Shown here in pieces: positions 39,532-47,782 of a stretch of DNA of 48,762 nt. A program made the translations under genes and the position numbers. Location of the stretch: NCBI GenBank assembly GCA_902492455.1, contig CABULH010000025.1, forward strand, positions 1 through 48,762, in the 5' to 3' direction. Position 1 is the stretch's first letter; every line of letters starts with the position of its first letter. The notes under the pieces are model-generated. The model did not search any database and was not told the DNA's origin. It saw only the letters and a program-made list of their open reading frames with translations. The DNA comes from an uncultured Oscillospiraceae bacterium (GTDB taxonomy: Bacteria > Bacillota > Clostridia > Oscillospirales > Acutalibacteraceae).

Positions 39532-40455
39532 ATGAAAAAATCAAAGACCATGGATGATACAAAAAAGGCACGGCGGAAACAGCTGATCCTCGTCCTTGTC
39601 AATGTTTTCCTTCTTCTGGCGGTGGTGGCGGTAATCGCCCTGCTGATTGTCCGCAGCGACTGGCGCTACGGCCTGTTTGAGCGGTTCCGTTCCCGTAATC
39701 CTGCGCAGGCGGAAAGGATGCAGCTCGTCGATTCCGACTGCCGCACCGTATCTCTGCATGACCTGCTGGAAGGGCAAACGGAAGGAATCGCTTTGGACCG
39801 CTCCCTGATGCTGGTAAACGGAGAACACCGGCTGGCAGCGGATTTTCAGCCGGTGACCGTGGAGTTCCGGGATACCGATCTGCTCATTGACACAGCGGTG
39901 ACCGAACCGCTGGAGGCGCTGCTCCAGGCCAACAGCGAGGCCACCGGGGAAAAGCTGCTGCTGATGAGCACCTTCCGCGATGCGGAGGAACAGGCACAGG
40001 TTAAGAAAGAAGAAGGCAATCTGGCCGCGGAGCCGGGAACCAGCGAACATCAGACCGGCTTGGGGCTGGATGTTTATGTGGCAGGCAAGGCGCAGCGGCG
40101 GATCATCGACAGTCAAAGCGGGGTATGGTTGGATCAAAACGGCTGGAAATACGGGTTCATCATTCGCTATCCCTTTTTGAAAAGCGGCGAAACTGGTCAA
40201 TCCTATGAACCCTGGCACATCCGGTATGTGGGCAAACCCCACGCGGAACTGATCTATCGCAACCGGCACACCTTGGAATCCTATCTGGACTCCCTTCATA
40301 TCGGTGTTTTCTATCGGTTCAGCGGCTATGGCTTCAGCCTCCAAACGCCTGACGAAAAGTATTGTCTGCGGATTCCCGCCGCCTGGTCCCAGGTGACGGT
40401 CTCCCCGGACAACTGTGGACGCTACATGGTTACCGGTTTCCTGTCCGCCGCCTGA
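39532..40455 (+). CDS. D-alanyl-D-alanine carboxypeptidase (VanY/M15B)
   Basis: A 307-residue membrane-anchored metallo-carboxypeptidase acting on peptidoglycan stems. After a basic N-terminus, residues 20-40 form one membrane helix (ILVLVNVFLLLAVVAVIALLIV). The M15 zinc site is SEHQTGLGLDV (His173, Asp180) and EPWHIRYVG (Glu226, His229). An in-frame ATG lies 49 codons further upstream, but the AAAGG ribosome site and the hydrophobic anchor favour the ATG at 39532. No van resistance genes are nearby, so this is most likely a housekeeping carboxypeptidase rather than a vancomycin element. The next gene follows after 245 bases with no clear terminator. Confidence 0.85.
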   Translation: MKKSKTMDDTKKARRKQLILVLVNVFLLLAVVAVIALLIVRSDWRYGLFERFRSRNPAQAERMQLVDSDCRTVSLHDLLEGQTEGIALDRSLMLVNGEHRLAADFQPVTVEFRDTDLLIDTAVTEPLEALLQANSEATGEKLLLMSTFRDAEEQAQVKKEEGNLAAEPGTSEHQTGLGLDVYVAGKAQRRIIDSQSGVWLDQNGWKYGFIIRYPFLKSGETGQSYEPWHIRYVGKPHAELIYRNRHTLESYLDSLHIGVFYRFSGYGFSLQTPDEKYCLRIPAAWSQVTVSPDNCGRYMVTGFLSAA

Positions 40456-40624
40456 CAGAAAGTTCAGCGGCACGGCGCTTTTTATACCTCACCGATTCTG
40501 ACGCCCATTTTGCAAAACAGATTGAATTTCTATATTCAAGCTGTTTTTTCTGCCTTCATCGTTATCCAAAAGAGAAATTTAGTATAATCATACTATATAT
40601 TAACCGTTCGTATATGTAGTCCTC
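40456..40624. other. AT-rich spacer after the VanY-type gene
   Basis: AT-rich sequence with only a small TAGTAT/ATACTA inverted repeat (40580-40595) and no recognisable gene or terminator. Confidence 0.4.
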
Positions 40625-40653
40625 TTGACATTTCACGTATCTTCTGCTATTAG
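40625..40653 (+). promoter_or_regulatory. Promoter of the DUF6530-like gene
   Basis: Perfect TTGACA (40625-40630) and TATTAG (40648-40653) at 17 bases. The -10 box runs straight into a 12-bp inverted repeat. Confidence 0.65.
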
Positions 40654-40679
40654 TAAATTACTGATTTAGTAATTTACTA
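40651..40679. promoter_or_regulatory. 12-bp inverted repeat at the transcription start
   Basis: TAGTAAATTACT (40651-40662) and AGTAATTTACTA (40668-40679) are perfectly complementary around a five-base loop. It covers the end of the -10 box and the predicted start point, the position expected for a repressor operator. AT-rich with no T-run after it, so not a terminator. Confidence 0.55.
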
Positions 40680-40700
40680 GATAATAGAAAGGATTTTTTT

Positions 40701-41195
40701 ATGTCTATCCCCACCACGCTCAAACACAAGCCTGTCATCGTCGCGGAAGATTATGAAAACATAGACGGCCGCACCGCCTATAACTCTGATGCCAAGGGGC
40801 TTTCTCTGGGGCTGGCCCAGTGGAATGATCGGGGCAAGGTGGATATTTCCGCCAAAGTCTGGCGGTACACGGGAGAAAAATGGTCCCGTCAATCGGAGGA
40901 GCTGCCTATGCACCGAGTGCTGGATCTGGCGATTCTGATCTGCCGTTCCCTGGAATACTTTCAGGATGCCTATCGGTATGAAAAGCTGTATGATCCCGCT
41001 GATCCCACCATTGACCGAATCGGTCTTCAGGGAGACGCCATGACGGTGGCTGTCTGCCGGGATAATCCCCTATTAGATGAGGATATCCGTCTCTTTGCCG
41101 ACCAGTTGGGGAGGGACGGAGAGCTGATTGGCGAACGGCTGACCGTACTGGCCCGGTTGCTGGATGACATGGGCTATGTCCACGGCAGACGATAA
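40701..41195 (+). CDS. DUF6530-like protein
   Basis: A 164-residue soluble protein. The block HKPVIVAEDYENIDGRTAYNSDAKGLSLGLAQWNDRGKVDISAKVWRYTGEKWSRQSEELPMHRVLDLAILICRSLEYF recalls the uncharacterised DUF6530 family, by memory of the pattern. The C-terminal half is helical with LFADQLGRDGELIGERLTVLARLLDDMGYV. No catalytic residues are evident. Single gene with a strong promoter over an inverted repeat, followed by a bidirectional terminator, so it is probably regulated as a unit of its own. Confidence 0.55.
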   Translation: MSIPTTLKHKPVIVAEDYENIDGRTAYNSDAKGLSLGLAQWNDRGKVDISAKVWRYTGEKWSRQSEELPMHRVLDLAILICRSLEYFQDAYRYEKLYDPADPTIDRIGLQGDAMTVAVCRDNPLLDEDIRLFADQLGRDGELIGERLTVLARLLDDMGYVHGRR

Positions 41196-41211
41196 CGCCC
41201 CGATAGATCAC

Positions 41212-41255
41212 AAAAGAACCGCGGCCGGATGGTGCATCCGGCCGCGGTTCTTTTT
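41212..41255. terminator. Bidirectional terminator after the DUF6530-like gene
   Basis: Perfect 20-bp arms (41212-41231 with 41235-41254) with a very GC-rich core CCGCGGCCGGATG and AAAA/TTTT ends. It also serves the leftward membrane-protein pseudogene. Confidence 0.9.
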
Positions 41256-41286
41256 GATGATGGTAATCGGCAAAGCCCGCTCCCGG

Positions 41287-41793
41287 TTACCATTCCCCCA
41301 CACAAAAGACGCGCTCAAAGCACGCGACGATACCCGTGGTGGCGATATTCACCAGAAGGATGGTCAGGATCAATTGAATCCTGCTGTCCGCATGTTTTCT
41401 CAATAAAAAATAAATCAGCGGAAGCTCCGCGGCAACGGTCAGCAGCCCATACAAAATCCCGATGATGTACGAGGGCCAGCCGTTTATATATTTATCGAAG
41501 TCAAATCCCTGCATGTGATACAGCAAAAACTGAATGAGGTACGGAAGAGCAAAGGAAACCAGATTCGCCAAGGTGACGATACAAAAAACCTTTGGCAGCT
41601 GACGGATTCTGGGAATAAAGTTGATGGCGATGGTTTCAGCTGCCAGCGTGATCAGGATAACTCAGGGCAAAATATCAAAGGGCCGCGTTTCCGAGATCCA
41701 GTACCAGGATGAGTTGGCCGATACGGCGGCGGGAAAGGCTACAGCGGCAAACAATCCGAGCGTGATATCTGCGCATAAGCTGTGTTTACGCAT
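41287..41793 (-). pseudogene. Membrane-protein gene interrupted by an in-frame TGA
   Basis: Read from an ATG at 41793 with AAGGGGG seven bases upstream, the frame encodes a signal-peptide or first helix, then SANSSWYWISETRPFDILP, then TGA at 41662-41664 (codon 44), and continues in the same frame for another 124 codons (VILITLAAETIAINFIPRIR ... ERVFCVGEW) with three or four membrane helices to a normal stop. One base change, TGG to TGA, would explain it and would place a Trp at the start of a helix. The downstream part could only restart from a TTG at 41571. A TATAAT promoter precedes it. It may be a recent pseudogene, a read-through gene, or a sequencing error; function unknown. Confidence 0.7.
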
Positions 41794-41839
41794 GTTTATC
41801 CCCCTTTTTCAATCGTTCATTTCCCTGTATGCTGTGTCC

Positions 41840-41868
41840 ATTATACGGCATACCCATCCCTGTTTCCA
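41840..41868 (-). promoter_or_regulatory. Promoter of the interrupted membrane-protein gene
   Basis: Minus-strand TGGAAA (41863-41868) and perfect TATAAT (41840-41845) at 17 bases. The broken gene thus still has an apparently intact promoter and ribosome site. Confidence 0.5.
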
Positions 41869-41964
41869 CCATCTGTCGGAAAACATTTCCGTCACACACT
41901 GCCATCCCATCGCCCCCATCAGCACAGAACTTCATCTTCCGCCCTCTTTCGTCCTCTTCCACTG

Positions 41965-41993
41965 TTTACAGCCGTCCCGGAACATGGTAAAAT
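41965..41993 (+). promoter_or_regulatory. CPBP gene promoter
   Basis: TTTACA (41965-41970) and TAAAAT (41988-41993) at 17 bases, about 160 bases before the coding start. Confidence 0.55.
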
Positions 41994-42159
41994 GGACACA
42001 GCCGATTATAACAGCGGAGTTACAGCCGTACTGTGTCTTGCGCTTGCTCGGCGCCGGTCCCAAATATTGGAACCGGTAGAATTCCCTCGCCGGAGCGGGA
42101 CGGAGGACGGCCTCCACAGAAAATGAAACACAGGCGACAGCCGGAAAGGCATGGACGAT

Positions 42160-43170
42160 ATGAATGACGGTTGGGGCGGACTCAGTCCGCTGGAAACGGA
42201 GCGGCGGCAGCTGAAGCGGGATGCGGGCTTTATCGGCACGGGAATGCTGTTCCAGACACTGCTGATGCAGACCTTTTTCACCATTCTGGTGACGATCCTG
42301 GCAATGTTCGGCGCCGTATCCCCGGAGGCGATCCAAAATAACGATCCCTATCTGGGCTGGGGCAACACCGTTTATCTGTTGGTTTACAGCTTTGTATATA
42401 TTGTGGCCATGGGAGCGCCCATGCTGCTGGCTTCTTTAATTTTCCATATGCGGATGAATCCCTTCGGCGCTCATCAGCGGGTGCCGGTGGGCACGGCGGT
42501 GTTCAGCGTCCCCATCGGCATGACTTTATGTGTGGCCGCCAACTTTGCCGCCAATCAAATCGTCAATTTCCTGTATATCTTCGGTATCGCTCCCCCGGAA
42601 TATCCGGAGATGCTGGAGCCCACGGTTACCAGCCTGATTCTCAATATCTTTGTGGTGGCGGTGCTGCCCGCGCTGCTGGAGGAGATGGTTTATCGGGGAT
42701 TTATTCTGCAGACCCTCCGCCGCTACGGAGACGGGATGGCAATTCTGGTTTCCGCCATCCTTTTCGGCCTGATGCACGGCAATATCCTGCAGATTCCCTT
42801 CGCTTTCCTGTTGGGACTGGTGATGGGCTTCCTGGTGGTACAGACGGGGAATATCTGGCTGGCGGTGGCCCTACATTTCACCAACAACACCGTCGCCGTG
42901 CTGCTGGATTACGCCACCCTGAACCAAAGCACGGAGCAGGCCAATCAGATCGTTATCACCGGCTATGGCATCTGCGCCGTGGCAGGGCTGCTGGCCCTGA
43001 TTCCTCTGGTGCTGACCCGCAGCCCCCTGCTGCGCTCTTTGGACCGCTCCCCCTCCCCTCTGACCGCCCGGGAACGGGAAAGCGTTCTGCTGACCTCGCC
43101 GCCTTTCCTCTGCGGCGTGATTCTCTATATCCTGCTGACCTGCGCCAACATCCAGTTGGTGTCGCCGTGA
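42160..43170 (+). CDS. CPBP-family intramembrane metalloprotease
   Basis: A 336-residue membrane protein with about eight helices. The Abi/CPBP active-site motifs are LLEEMVYRGFILQTL (Glu174, Glu175, Arg179), FGLMHGN (His206) and ALHFTNNT (His239). Relatives of the CAAX prenyl-protease type act on membrane or peptide substrates; no precise role can be given. ATGs at 42151 and 42160 are both in frame; the GGAAAGG site is too close to the first and fits the second. The gene is followed after 30 bases by tadA and recG, likely in one transcript. Confidence 0.87.
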   Translation: MNDGWGGLSPLETERRQLKRDAGFIGTGMLFQTLLMQTFFTILVTILAMFGAVSPEAIQNNDPYLGWGNTVYLLVYSFVYIVAMGAPMLLASLIFHMRMNPFGAHQRVPVGTAVFSVPIGMTLCVAANFAANQIVNFLYIFGIAPPEYPEMLEPTVTSLILNIFVVAVLPALLEEMVYRGFILQTLRRYGDGMAILVSAILFGLMHGNILQIPFAFLLGLVMGFLVVQTGNIWLAVALHFTNNTVAVLLDYATLNQSTEQANQIVITGYGICAVAGLLALIPLVLTRSPLLRSLDRSPSPLTARERESVLLTSPPFLCGVILYILLTCANIQLVSP

Positions 43171-43200
43171 GTACAAGGGAAAAGCGTCGGAGGTCTCTCT

Positions 43201-43752
43201 ATGGATAGGAATATAAATCCGGATCAATTGGATGAACGGTATATGCGCTTGGCCTTGGCCCTGGCTGCTGAAGCGGCCGCGGAAGGGGAAGTTCCGGTGG
43301 GGGCGGTGATCGTCCGGGACGGCGCGGTGGTAGGCACCGGCCGCAACCGTCGGGAAACTGCCCGCAGCGCCCTGGCTCATGCCGAGATTGAGGCTATAGC
43401 CGACGCCTGCCGCCGTTTGGGCGGCTGGCGTCTCTTTGGCTCCACCCTGTATGTGACGCTGGAGCCCTGTCCCATGTGCGCGGGCGCTATTATCAACGCC
43501 CGGATCGACCGGGTGGTGTACGGCGCCCGGGATTCCAAAGCAGGCTCCTGCGGATCGGTGACCGATCTTTTCGTCCTGCCCTACAATCACAAGCCTGCGG
43601 CAGAAGGCGGGCTGCTGGAAGGGGAATGCGGCGCGATGCTGTCGGATTTTTTTCGCGGACTGCGGGAAAATCGCCAGCGCGTTCCGGCCTCGGACCCGGC
43701 AGTGGACATAAACCAGGCAAGCCTGCTGGAAAGGGATGGTCTCCATGGCTGA
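43201..43752 (+). CDS. tadA: tRNA-specific adenosine deaminase
   Basis: Converts wobble adenosine 34 of tRNA(Arg) to inosine. The 183-residue protein carries the zinc deaminase motifs HAEIEA (His60, catalytic Glu62) and PCPMCAGA (Cys90, Cys93), plus RIDRVVYGARDSKAGSCGS, characteristic of TadA rather than of cytidine deaminases. It has a tail of about 35 residues beyond the usual core. GGAGGT lies seven bases before the ATG. The stop overlaps the start of recG. Confidence 0.95.
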   Translation: MDRNINPDQLDERYMRLALALAAEAAAEGEVPVGAVIVRDGAVVGTGRNRRETARSALAHAEIEAIADACRRLGGWRLFGSTLYVTLEPCPMCAGAIINARIDRVVYGARDSKAGSCGSVTDLFVLPYNHKPAAEGGLLEGECGAMLSDFFRGLRENRQRVPASDPAVDINQASLLERDGLHG

Positions 43753-45787
43753 TGGACTCAACGCCTCCATCCGCTGCCTGAAAGGGGTGGGGGACCGGCG
43801 AGCCGGTCAATTCGCCCGGCTGGGCATCGCCACCCTGGGCGATTTGATCCGCCATTATCCCCGAGCCTATGAGGATTGGTCCCAGACCGTCCCCATCGCC
43901 GCAGCAGGGACGGAATCGGTCTGCATCCGAGCCACGGCGGTAAACGATCCTCAGGAACGGCGGATCCGCAAAGGGCTCACCCTATATACCTTTACCGTCA
44001 GCGACGGCGTCACCCCCATGAAGGTGACGCTTTTTAATAATCGCTACGCGGCGGAAAAAATCCGCCGGGGCGGGGAATACTTATTCTATGGGACCGTCTC
44101 CGGCGGCCCCCGCCGTTGCGAAATGAACTCCCCCCTGATAGAACCAGTGGGAACCGGAGAACGAATCCGTCCCGTCTACCCGCAAACCGAAGGGCTCACC
44201 TCCCGGATGATTGAAGCGGCGGTGGCCCAGGCGCTGACCCTGCTGGATCGGGAACTGGATGAGGATCCTCTGCCCTTTGACCTGCGGCAGGAGCACACCC
44301 TCTGCGTGCGGCGATTTGCGGTGGAGAATATCCATTTTCCCACCGATCAGGAAGCGCTGGCCCGGGCGAGGCGGCGGCTGGTGTTCGAAGAACTGCTGCT
44401 GCTCCAGCTGGGGCTTCTGCGTCTCAAAGGCCGCACCCGGGCGGAAACCGGCGCGGTGATGGCGACGGATTACGCGGCGGATTTTTACCGCCTGCTGCCC
44501 TTTACACCCACCGGCGCCCAGCGGCGGGCCATTGAGGAATGTGCGGCGGATATGCGCCGTCCCTGTCCCATGAGCCGTCTGGTGCAGGGCGACGTGGGCA
44601 GCGGCAAAACCGCCGTGGCCGCCGGGGTGGCCTACACCGTGGTGAAAAACGGCTGGCAGGCGGCCATGATGGCGCCTACGGAAATTCTGGCGGAGCAGCA
44701 CGCCCGTTCTCTGAGCCGCCTGCTGGAACCCGGCGGTGTCCGGGTGGGGCTGCTGACCGGATCCATGTCCGGGACGGAAAAGCGATCGGTGCTGGAACGT
44801 CTGGCGGCGGGGGAAATCGATTTTCTGGTGGGCACCCACGCCCTGCTGTCCGAAGGGGTCATCTTTTCCCGGCTGGGGCTGGTCATCACCGATGAGCAGC
44901 ACCGCTTCGGGGTGGGGCAGCGGGCGGGTCTGGCCGCCAAGGGTGCCAATCCCCACCTGCTGGTGATGTCCGCCACCCCCATTCCCCGGACGCTGGCCCT
45001 GATAATTTATGGGGATCTGGACGTCTCCATTTTGGATGAACTGCCTCCCGGCCGCCAGCCCATCGCCACCTTCGCCGTGGGCTCGGACAAACGGGAACGG
45101 GCTTATGCCTATGTCCGCAAGTTTGTGGATCAGGGCCGCCAGGCTTATGTGGTCTGTCCCCTGGTGGAGGAGGGCGAGGGGGATCTGGCCTCGGCAGAGG
45201 AGCTGGTCTGCCGCCTGGCCGCCGGACCTTTGCGCGACTATCGGCTGGGCCTGCTCCACGGCAGAATGAAAGGAGCGGACAAGGATCGGGTGATGGCCGC
45301 CTTTGCGGCGGGAGAGATTTCCGTCCTGGTCTCCACCACCGTCATCGAAGTGGGAGTGGACGTTCCCAACGCAGTGATCATCGTCATTGAAAATGCAGAG
45401 CGTTTTGGGTTGGCTCAGCTGCATCAGCTGCGGGGCAGGGTGGGCCGGGGCCAATATCCCTCCACCTGCATCCTTCTTTCCGACGCACAGAACGAAGAGG
45501 CCCGGCGCCGGATGAAGGTGATGTGCGCTACCTGCGATGGCTTCAAAATTGCCGATGAAGACCTGAAGCTGCGGGGGCCCGGCGATTTTTTCGGCAGCCG
45601 CCAGCACGGTCTGCCTTCCTTGAAAATCGCTGACCTCAACGGGGATATGCCCCTTTTCCGCAGCGCTCAGGATTCCGCCCGCGCGCTGACCGAAACCGAT
45701 CCGGACTTATCTTTGCCCGAACATCAGGCGCTGGCCCGGGAGGTGGAGCGGCTCTTCTCTCAGGTGGGAACTCAAGGATTAAACTGA
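43745..45787 (+). CDS. recG: ATP-dependent DNA helicase RecG
   Basis: Branch-migration helicase that processes stalled forks and Holliday junctions. The 680-residue protein has the N-terminal wedge/OB domain (IATLGDLIRHYPRAYEDW, RATAVNDPQERRIRKGLTLYTFTV), GDVGSGKT Walker A (Lys288), TDEQHRFGVGQR Walker B, SATPIPRTLALIIYGDLDVS, STTVIEVGVDVPNA and QLHQLRGRVGRG motifs, and a C-terminal LRGPGDFFGSRQHGLP hook. An ATG at 43736 also fits the frame, but the GGAAAGGG site spaces better to 43745. It overlaps tadA by eight bases. Confidence 0.97.
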   Translation: MADGLNASIRCLKGVGDRRAGQFARLGIATLGDLIRHYPRAYEDWSQTVPIAAAGTESVCIRATAVNDPQERRIRKGLTLYTFTVSDGVTPMKVTLFNNRYAAEKIRRGGEYLFYGTVSGGPRRCEMNSPLIEPVGTGERIRPVYPQTEGLTSRMIEAAVAQALTLLDRELDEDPLPFDLRQEHTLCVRRFAVENIHFPTDQEALARARRRLVFEELLLLQLGLLRLKGRTRAETGAVMATDYAADFYRLLPFTPTGAQRRAIEECAADMRRPCPMSRLVQGDVGSGKTAVAAGVAYTVVKNGWQAAMMAPTEILAEQHARSLSRLLEPGGVRVGLLTGSMSGTEKRSVLERLAAGEIDFLVGTHALLSEGVIFSRLGLVITDEQHRFGVGQRAGLAAKGANPHLLVMSATPIPRTLALIIYGDLDVSILDELPPGRQPIATFAVGSDKRERAYAYVRKFVDQGRQAYVVCPLVEEGEGDLASAEELVCRLAAGPLRDYRLGLLHGRMKGADKDRVMAAFAAGEISVLVSTTVIEVGVDVPNAVIIVIENAERFGLAQLHQLRGRVGRGQYPSTCILLSDAQNEEARRRMKVMCATCDGFKIADEDLKLRGPGDFFGSRQHGLPSLKIADLNGDMPLFRSAQDSARALTETDPDLSLPEHQALAREVERLFSQVGTQGLN

Positions 45788-45814
45788 AACAGAATATGCG
45801 GTGAATAATATTTC

Positions 45815-45843
45815 TTGACATTGATAATATTATGTGATATTCT
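45815..45843 (+). promoter_or_regulatory. Glycosyltransferase operon promoter
   Basis: Perfect TTGACA (45815-45820) and TATTCT (45838-45843) at 17 bases. The predicted start point is near 45850. Confidence 0.65.
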
Positions 45844-45859
45844 AGTTTTTGAAACTAGA
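45841..45859. promoter_or_regulatory. Inverted repeat at the glycosyltransferase start point
   Basis: TCTAGTTT and AAACTAGA form perfect 8-bp arms (45841-45848, 45852-45859) around three bases. It covers the end of the -10 box and the predicted +1, consistent with a repressor site. Confidence 0.5.
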
Positions 45860-45884
45860 TGTCGCTGAGGAATGGGTGGTTTAT

Positions 45885-47021
45885 TTGAAAATTCTGCTTG
45901 TGGTAGACCAATTCGACAGCGATAACAACGGCACCACCATCTCCGCCCGCCGGTTTGCAGAAGAACTCAAACGCCATGGCAACGAGGTGAAAACCGCCAG
46001 CATCGGCAAGGCCGCCGACCGATATGAAATGCGGGAATTCAAGCTGATTTCCATTGCGGACAATATCATCAAAAAGCAGGGAATGGCCTTTGCACGGCCC
46101 GACCGGGAAACCCTGGAGCAGGCTATTGTCTGGGCTGATGTGGTTCATTTCCTGATGCCTTTCTGGCTCTCCCTCTCCGGGCTGAAAATCGCAGAACGGC
46201 TGGGGGTCCCCCATACCGCCGCTTTCCATGTGCAGCCGGAAAATATCACCTATACTCTGGGCATGGGTAAGATGACCGGCGTTAACAACGCGATTTATTC
46301 CTTTTTCCGCAGCAGCTTCTATAACCGCTTCAGCCATATCCACTGCCCCAGCCGGTTTATCGCCGGGGAATTGGAGAAGCACGGCTACACCGCTCAGCTG
46401 CATGTGATTTCCAATGGGGTAGACCGCTGCTTCCGCTACCGCAAAAAGGCCAAACCGGCGCAGTGGGCGGATAAGTTCGTCATTCTGATGATCGGTCGTC
46501 TCTCCAATGAAAAGCGGCAGGATGTGCTCATTGAAGCGATAAAAAAATCCCGTCATGCTCAGCGGATCCAGCTGGTGCTGGCCGGCCAGGGGCCTAAGCG
46601 GGAAAAATACGAGGCGCTGGCAGCCGATCTGGCTAATCCCATTGTCATTGATTTTTATGAAAAACCCCGGCTGCTGGACCTGCTGGCGGAATGTGACCTA
46701 TATGTCCATGCCGCCGATGCGGAAATCGAGGCGATTTCCTGTATGGAAGCCTTCAGCAGCGGGCTGGTTCCCATTATCGCCAACAGTCCAAAATCCGCCA
46801 CTCCCCAGTTTGCTTTAGACGACCGCAGCCTGTTTGATGCGGGCAGCAGCGACGATTTGGCGGCAAAGATCGATTATTGGATGGAAAATGAAAGTCAGCG
46901 GCGGATAATGGAAATCCGTTATGCCCTCCACGGCCGTCAGTACGGCATTGATGCCTGCGTCTCCCAAATCGAGGAGATGTTCCGCCAGGCCATGGAGGAA
47001 GCGGAGGACCTCCATGCGTGA
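45885..47021 (+). CDS. GT4-family glycosyltransferase
   Basis: A 378-residue GT-B fold glycosyltransferase. The N-terminal domain starts KILLVVDQFDSDNNGTTISARRFAEEL; the C-terminal domain has VISNGVDR, VILMIGRLSNEKRQDVLIEAI, and the nucleotide-sugar site E280-x7-E288 in AEIEAISCMEAFSSG, characteristic of GT4. The frame is open from TTG at 45849, but the predicted transcript starts at about 45850, so a TTG at 45885 with GGGTGG before it is the better start and gives a normal first strand. It is coupled to the PlsC-like gene by overlap. A role in glycolipid or cell-wall glycan synthesis is likely. Confidence 0.85.
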   Translation: MKILLVVDQFDSDNNGTTISARRFAEELKRHGNEVKTASIGKAADRYEMREFKLISIADNIIKKQGMAFARPDRETLEQAIVWADVVHFLMPFWLSLSGLKIAERLGVPHTAAFHVQPENITYTLGMGKMTGVNNAIYSFFRSSFYNRFSHIHCPSRFIAGELEKHGYTAQLHVISNGVDRCFRYRKKAKPAQWADKFVILMIGRLSNEKRQDVLIEAIKKSRHAQRIQLVLAGQGPKREKYEALAADLANPIVIDFYEKPRLLDLLAECDLYVHAADAEIEAISCMEAFSSGLVPIIANSPKSATPQFALDDRSLFDAGSSDDLAAKIDYWMENESQRRIMEIRYALHGRQYGIDACVSQIEEMFRQAMEEAEDLHA

Positions 47022-47760
47022 GATGGCGCCGGAGCAAGCCGGCGCCGAGAAGGTCCCCTTTGAAACTTCCGTCCCGCTGGAGATCGATGACGGCTACAGC
47101 TTCTTGGATGACGACAGCCTGCTGTTCCGCGCGGGCAGTTGGCTGCTTCACTGGTTCGCTCTGGTGGTACTCACCATCTACAACCGCCTATTTTTTGGGC
47201 TGCGGACCGTAGGATTCCAGCATCTGCGGTGCCTGCCTCGGAGCATCATCACCATCTGCAATCATGTCAATATGCTGGACTGCTCCATGGTGGCCTGCGC
47301 CTGCTTTGACCGTAAGCTGTTTTTTCCCACCCTCAAATCCAACCTGGAGATTCCCTTCATCCGCCATCTGGTAAAATATCTGGGAGGCTTCCCCATTCCC
47401 CAGACAACTAAGGCATTCTGCAGTTTTTCTCGAAAAGTTCGGGACATACTAGAAAGCGGGGACTCGGTACATTTCTTTCCCGAGGGCTATCTCAGCCCTT
47501 ACGCCCAAGGCATCCGCCCTTTCCATCGGGGAGCTTTCGTCTTCGCCTATGACTGCGGCGTTCCCATCGTACCTTTTGTGATTACTTATCGGGAACCGTC
47601 ACCTCTGCGCCGCCTGCTGCGGCGGTGTCCGCCTCTTACCCTGCGGATTCTGGAACCTGTTTACCCCAATCTCAACGCTCCGCGGCGGGCGGAAATCGAC
47701 CGTCTGATGGCGGTTTGCCACGACCGTATGGCGGCGGCCTGCCGTCCGCCTGCAGAATAA
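47014..47760 (+). CDS. PlsC-like 1-acyl-glycerol-3-phosphate acyltransferase
   Basis: A 248-residue membrane-associated acyltransferase. A hydrophobic segment (LLHWFALVVLTIYNRLFFGL) is followed by the catalytic NHVNMLD (His84-x4-Asp89) and HFFPEG (Pro156, Glu157) motifs of the PlsC/LPLAT family. The open frame extends upstream, but a GGAGG six bases before the ATG at 47014 sets the start, which overlaps the glycosyltransferase stop by eight bases. The pairing with a GT4 enzyme and a fatty-acid-binding DegV protein suggests phospholipid or glycolipid formation; the acceptor is not proven. Confidence 0.88.
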   Translation: MREMAPEQAGAEKVPFETSVPLEIDDGYSFLDDDSLLFRAGSWLLHWFALVVLTIYNRLFFGLRTVGFQHLRCLPRSIITICNHVNMLDCSMVACACFDRKLFFPTLKSNLEIPFIRHLVKYLGGFPIPQTTKAFCSFSRKVRDILESGDSVHFFPEGYLSPYAQGIRPFHRGAFVFAYDCGVPIVPFVITYREPSPLRRLLRRCPPLTLRILEPVYPNLNAPRRAEIDRLMAVCHDRMAAACRPPAE

Positions 47761-47782
47761 ATTCCCACCGGGAGGGCCAATC

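Larger units (their letters stand above)
41794..42159. other. Divergent intergenic region with two promoters and a CPBP leader
   Basis: About 360 bases between the pseudogene and the CPBP gene. It holds the leftward promoter (41840-41868), the rightward promoter (41965-41993), and a transcribed leader of about 155 bases containing two small GC stems (CCGGT...ACCGG near 42055-42078 and GGAGG...CCTCC near 42103-42117). No riboswitch class was recognised. Confidence 0.5.

Noticed and set aside
39532..40455. VanY-type gene as part of a vancomycin-resistance element
   Set aside because: No vanA/B-type ligase, vanH, vanX, vanR or vanS is nearby, and the VanZ-like gene lies 24 kb away in the htpG operon.
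41662..41664. TGA as a selenocysteine codon
   Set aside because: No clear SECIS-like hairpin follows the TGA, the site lies at the entrance to a membrane helix, and a Trp codon one base away explains it better.
44081..45607. 508-codon minus-strand frame opposite recG
   Set aside because: Antisense shadow; rich in Gln, His and Gly, no start signal and no domain.
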